Positions 61,090 to 64,000 of a stretch of 64,000 nt of DNA are shown here, one piece after another. Position 1 is the stretch's first letter. The number at the start of each line of letters is the position of its first letter. A model generated the notes under the pieces. It was not told where the DNA came from. It ran no database searches and saw only the letters and a list, made by a program, of their open reading frames with translations. The stretch is from NCBI GenBank assembly GCA_020466095.1, contig CM035808.1, forward strand, positions 30,206,959 to 30,270,958, read 5' to 3'. Both the position numbers and the translations under genes were made by a program. The stretch comes from Chlorops oryzae (taxonomy: Eukaryota; Arthropoda; Insecta; Diptera; Chloropidae).

Positions 61090-61533
61090 ATGGAAAAAAT
61101 ACCCACCGTTAATTTAATGCTTTTGAATGTGACTGTAAAAAATGCTCCACATTTGAATGAGAAGTTGGCGCGAACGATTCAAAGAGATCATCAAAAAAAT
61201 GAAAAAAAAAATGACCTGTGGAAAGATAATCACCTTCAATGTGTTAAATCCAAGTCCATTAACATTGAAAATTCCAACTTTCTCATCACATTTTTGCAAC
61301 GTGCACTTTGCATAAGAGCAAAACAAAATATTTTCAGTCCTTCGATATCGTATTTTCTCTCGTTAATCAAGGAAAATAATGGAAAACATGAAAAAATTTT
61401 CCCAACATTGAACGGAGATAAAAAGAAAACAATGACTAACAATGAACTTTATCAGACTTTAAGAGTTCAGCAACTTATTGTATTGCAACATGCATTGATT
61501 GCAGTTGCAACATGTTGCACTGTTTTGGTTTAA
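61090..61533 (+). CDS. Unidentified 147-codon ORF
   Basis: ATG-initiated open frame, rich in Lys and Asn, with no signal peptide and one hydrophobic C-terminal stretch (LIVLQHALIAVATCCTVLV). No motif or family recognised. In DNA of this AT content a 147-codon frame may arise by chance or be an old element remnant; it is listed because it is the longest ATG-initiated frame in the right-hand 15 kb. Confidence 0.15.
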   Translation: MEKIPTVNLMLLNVTVKNAPHLNEKLARTIQRDHQKNEKKNDLWKDNHLQCVKSKSINIENSNFLITFLQRALCIRAKQNIFSPSISYFLSLIKENNGKHEKIFPTLNGDKKKTMTNNELYQTLRVQQLIVLQHALIAVATCCTVLV

Positions 61534-61670
61534 ATGCTCATTGGTAATGTGAAGTATTAATACTTTGAATTGAGAAATTTCGTTATGCGGAAGAATATGA
61601 TAACTTGGATAACCTATACAAGTCGAAGTCATGCGTATGTTATTCAAAGTTTCTATCCATCAAATACGTC

Positions 61671-61872
61671 GGCCTTCATGGCGTAGTTGAGATGCCAACT
61701 TACAATCCGAGAGGCTCTGGGTTCAACTGCCCACTCGGGCGTGGGTGTTAGTCGTGTTGTTCTTTCTGTTTATGTTCTTCTTTGTTTTTCTCGATTTTCG
61801 TGGTATCACAACGGGCTCATGTGAGGCCTAAGTGTGTAACCCTCAGTGGCAGCTACATTAACTAACCAACCT
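61671..61872 (+). repeat. tRNA-derived SINE, copy 1
   Basis: The head GGCCTTCATGGCGTAGTTGA resembles a tRNA A-box region and GGGTTCAACTGCC a B box. The body contains TGGTATCACAACGGGC and ATGTGAGGCCTAAGTGTG, and the tail is ACTAACCAACC. The same order is seen at 63235-63443. Confidence 0.8.
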
Positions 61873-62086
61873 TCAAAAATATGACTATTTAACAGGGCTA
61901 TGCACATCAAAATGCCTAAACAGGATTTATAAACAGCAAGCTGTAAAAATACGGAGATTCCTCAGATTTTGCTTAGTATTTTATAATCTTATGCATTCTA
62001 CCCGAATTATCTTTACTCCATCTTGAAAATATGGATTCCAACCTTTTAAAGAAACATCATGTAAAATCGTCTAACATTTATAAATA

Positions 62087-62225
62087 CAGTGAAATCTCTG
62101 TAGCGCAAACCTTGTAAAGTGGAAATCCTCAGGAAGTCAGAAAAACCGGCCATTACCTTCCGCTGAAATCATGCATCTCGAAGTTCTTGTTAAGGCGAAA
62201 ACTCGTCAACTCGAATTTCCTTGCA
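62087..62225. mobile_element. pogo-like MITE, right end decayed
   Basis: Begins CAGTGAAATCTCTGTAGCG after TA and shares GAAATCATGCATCTCGAAGT with the inverse of the copies at 9165 and 56555. Confidence 0.6.
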
Positions 62226-63234
62226 TTTACCTTGACATTCAAGCTAGAGAGAATCCGTTGTATATACTATATTCCATTAATATGTACTAAAAAAATTGAA
62301 AAAAAAAACTTTCTAATTTATGTGCGACAATCAATTCATTTCAGAAGAGTTCCCATTGCTCATCGGAAGCGAGCGAAATTCCTTTCTGTGGCCACCGCAC
62401 TGCGCTAAATGCTTTCGTCGTGAAAATCTCGTGCAGCTGTCTGCGGAAAATTTTCAATGTATATAAATTAGAAGCAAATAGAATATTAATTTATATGTTC
62501 AACGATTTTACATTTCGGTATAAATAAATGCGTCGCGCATTCCTCCTATCGAACTCAAACACTTGCGAAAATTATTTTCCGCTTAAAAAACTTTCGAGGG
62601 AACGAAGCAAAGCGACGCCACTGGGCAAAGAACGATCGGAAAATCGTTGACCGTTGTTAGGAAAAGCGACGAATTTGTGAATTAAAATTTGGTTTTGCGC
62701 AAATTTTATGAAGAATAGAGATGAATAAAATTAAATAATACATGCCGAGCAAAAGCAGGCGACAACGAAAATACACAAAGCCACATAGAAACGACGCAAC
62801 GATTTGGTCTTTTGTGGATTTGGCACGAATGCCAACGAGTGATGATTATTTCCTTAGTTTCGCGGCCAAACATTCAACTAAATTTTTTTTAAATTTTATA
62901 ACTTTTTTTATAATTCAAAAAAAAAATAAATAAAAATTACAGCGGAAAATTCTTGGCAATGACCATCACCATTGCCGCCTTTTGGCGTCACGATCGACTC
63001 TTGGATATGTGATGCGCTCGAGCTCTGTACATCATTATCGTGACAAGTTTTGATAGAGGAGAAAAAAATCAAATGGAGCTTAAACGAAATAGAAATCAGT
63101 TAGTTTTCGCAATTCCCATAGAAGTTTTTGTTCCTTCAATCAAGTAAAGCTGTTTCTAGCAAAAACAAAGCAACGTTCGTTCAATTTATTTCACTTTCAA
63201 TTTATTTATTTAATTATTTATGTATAAACCAGAT
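62226..63234. other. AT-rich DNA; nothing recognised
   Basis: No supported gene. A 63-codon frame at 62742 is Arg/Lys-rich at its start but shows no family resemblance. Confidence 0.4.
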
Positions 63235-63443
63235 GGCCTCTGTGCCGTAGTTGGTTGAGATGCCAACTAACGAAACGAGAGGCTCTGGCTTCAACTCCCA
63301 CCTGAGGTTGTGGATGTTTGAGTCGTTTTTTGTGTTTTTGTTTTTCTTTTTTTTCCCATTGTTCGTGGTATCACAACGGGCCCATGTGAGGCCTAAGTGT
63401 ACCACCCTTGATGGTGGCAGCCACACTAACCTAACCTAACCTA
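63235..63443 (+). repeat. tRNA-derived SINE, copy 2
   Basis: Head GGCCTCTGTGCCGTAGTTGG, B-box-like GGCTTCAACTCCC, the same body motifs as copy 1 and the tail CACTAACCTAACCTAACCTA. The tail resembles the 3' end of the LINE fragments at 21775 and 24015. Confidence 0.85.
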
Positions 63444-64000
63444 TTAGATATATAAAATATCTTTAATTTTTTTCTTTTCTACATAAGCTTTTAGATTCAA
63501 ATAATAATCTGATACAAATTTTATAGTTATTTAAAAAAGAAAGCTCTTTTTGAAAGCGTCGTTTTGGATCGGAGTTCATTTAAAACTTTTATCTCAGCCT
63601 TCGTTGTCTTTTTTCCAATTCGTTAGGAAATTTCAAAATTCCCATTAGCTCGTGCATAAATATTTTAAAAATAAGTGCCTGTCAATGCGCGCACTTTTGC
63701 AATTTGCGGACCAAGAAAATTGCTTAAAGATGTGCGATGAGTCGCATGGGTTCTTAGCGGTCTTTGAAGCAAGTCAAAGGACGTGCACGCGTCAGTTGAG
63801 AACACTTTGCACGTCTTTTGTTTTCGTTTTGTTTTCACTAATAACTTTTAAGCATTTTTTTTTTTTTAGAATAATTTGTCAAAATAATGCTTTTGAAAAT
63901 ATTTTTTCTGGTAATGACAATATGTTAAAAATAATAATAATTTTTTTTTTTTTTGTGTATGATGACGAGTGTGCCCCCAAACAAATACACTAATGAGTGG
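63444..64000. other. AT-rich DNA to the window edge; nothing recognised
   Basis: T runs at 63856 and 63941; no supported feature. Confidence 0.4.

Overview
The window is nuclear DNA of a higher fly (Diptera, Brachycera). The evidence is AT-rich DNA, short GT-AG introns, recognisable fly genes (a starvin/BAG3 orthologue, a kinesin-13 of the Klp10A type, a CDK2AP1 orthologue, a 7TM gustatory-type receptor), and a dense load of mariner, piggyBac, hAT-like and pogo-like elements. A tephritid or other acalyptrate is my best guess, but the sequence does not prove it.

Layout. 23-3817 (minus): a five-exon gustatory-receptor-like gene; its last intron holds an intact 1.2-kb inverted-repeat element with an uncharacterised ORF and two MITEs. 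3818-9830: AT-rich DNA with a 1.55-kb inverted-repeat element carrying a long CAT/CAC microsatellite, plus two small MITEs. 9831-10526 (minus): CDK2AP1 homologue. 10527-13167: two hAT-like MITE insertions and the 5' region of starvin. 13168-29579 (plus): starvin, whose first coding intron is 14.5 kb and filled with transposons (piggyBac MITE, foldback element, LINE fragments, a mariner, and a 1-kb duplicated block with an empty/filled MITE site). 31375-37440: a transposon nest bounded by 245-bp direct repeats, with a second duplicated block around another mariner and a 441-bp poly(A) retroposed insert. 38748-42345 (plus): Klp10A in four exons. 44945-46253: a complete but dead mariner. 48126-48683 (plus): a secreted glycine-rich protein gene with a frame break. 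52560-64000: almost only repeats (a large palindrome, foldbacks, nested MITEs, two tRNA-derived SINEs) and one possible first coding exon at 60274.

The host genes have no common pathway: chemoreception, chromatin (NuRD), chaperone co-factor and microtubule depolymerase. The window is most informative as a record of transposon activity. Several insertions can be proven inside the window because an uninserted copy of the same target is also present. No bacterial-type system, CRISPR, rRNA or canonical tRNA gene was seen. Exon joins were deduced by eye from splice consensus and reading phase; no database search was possible.
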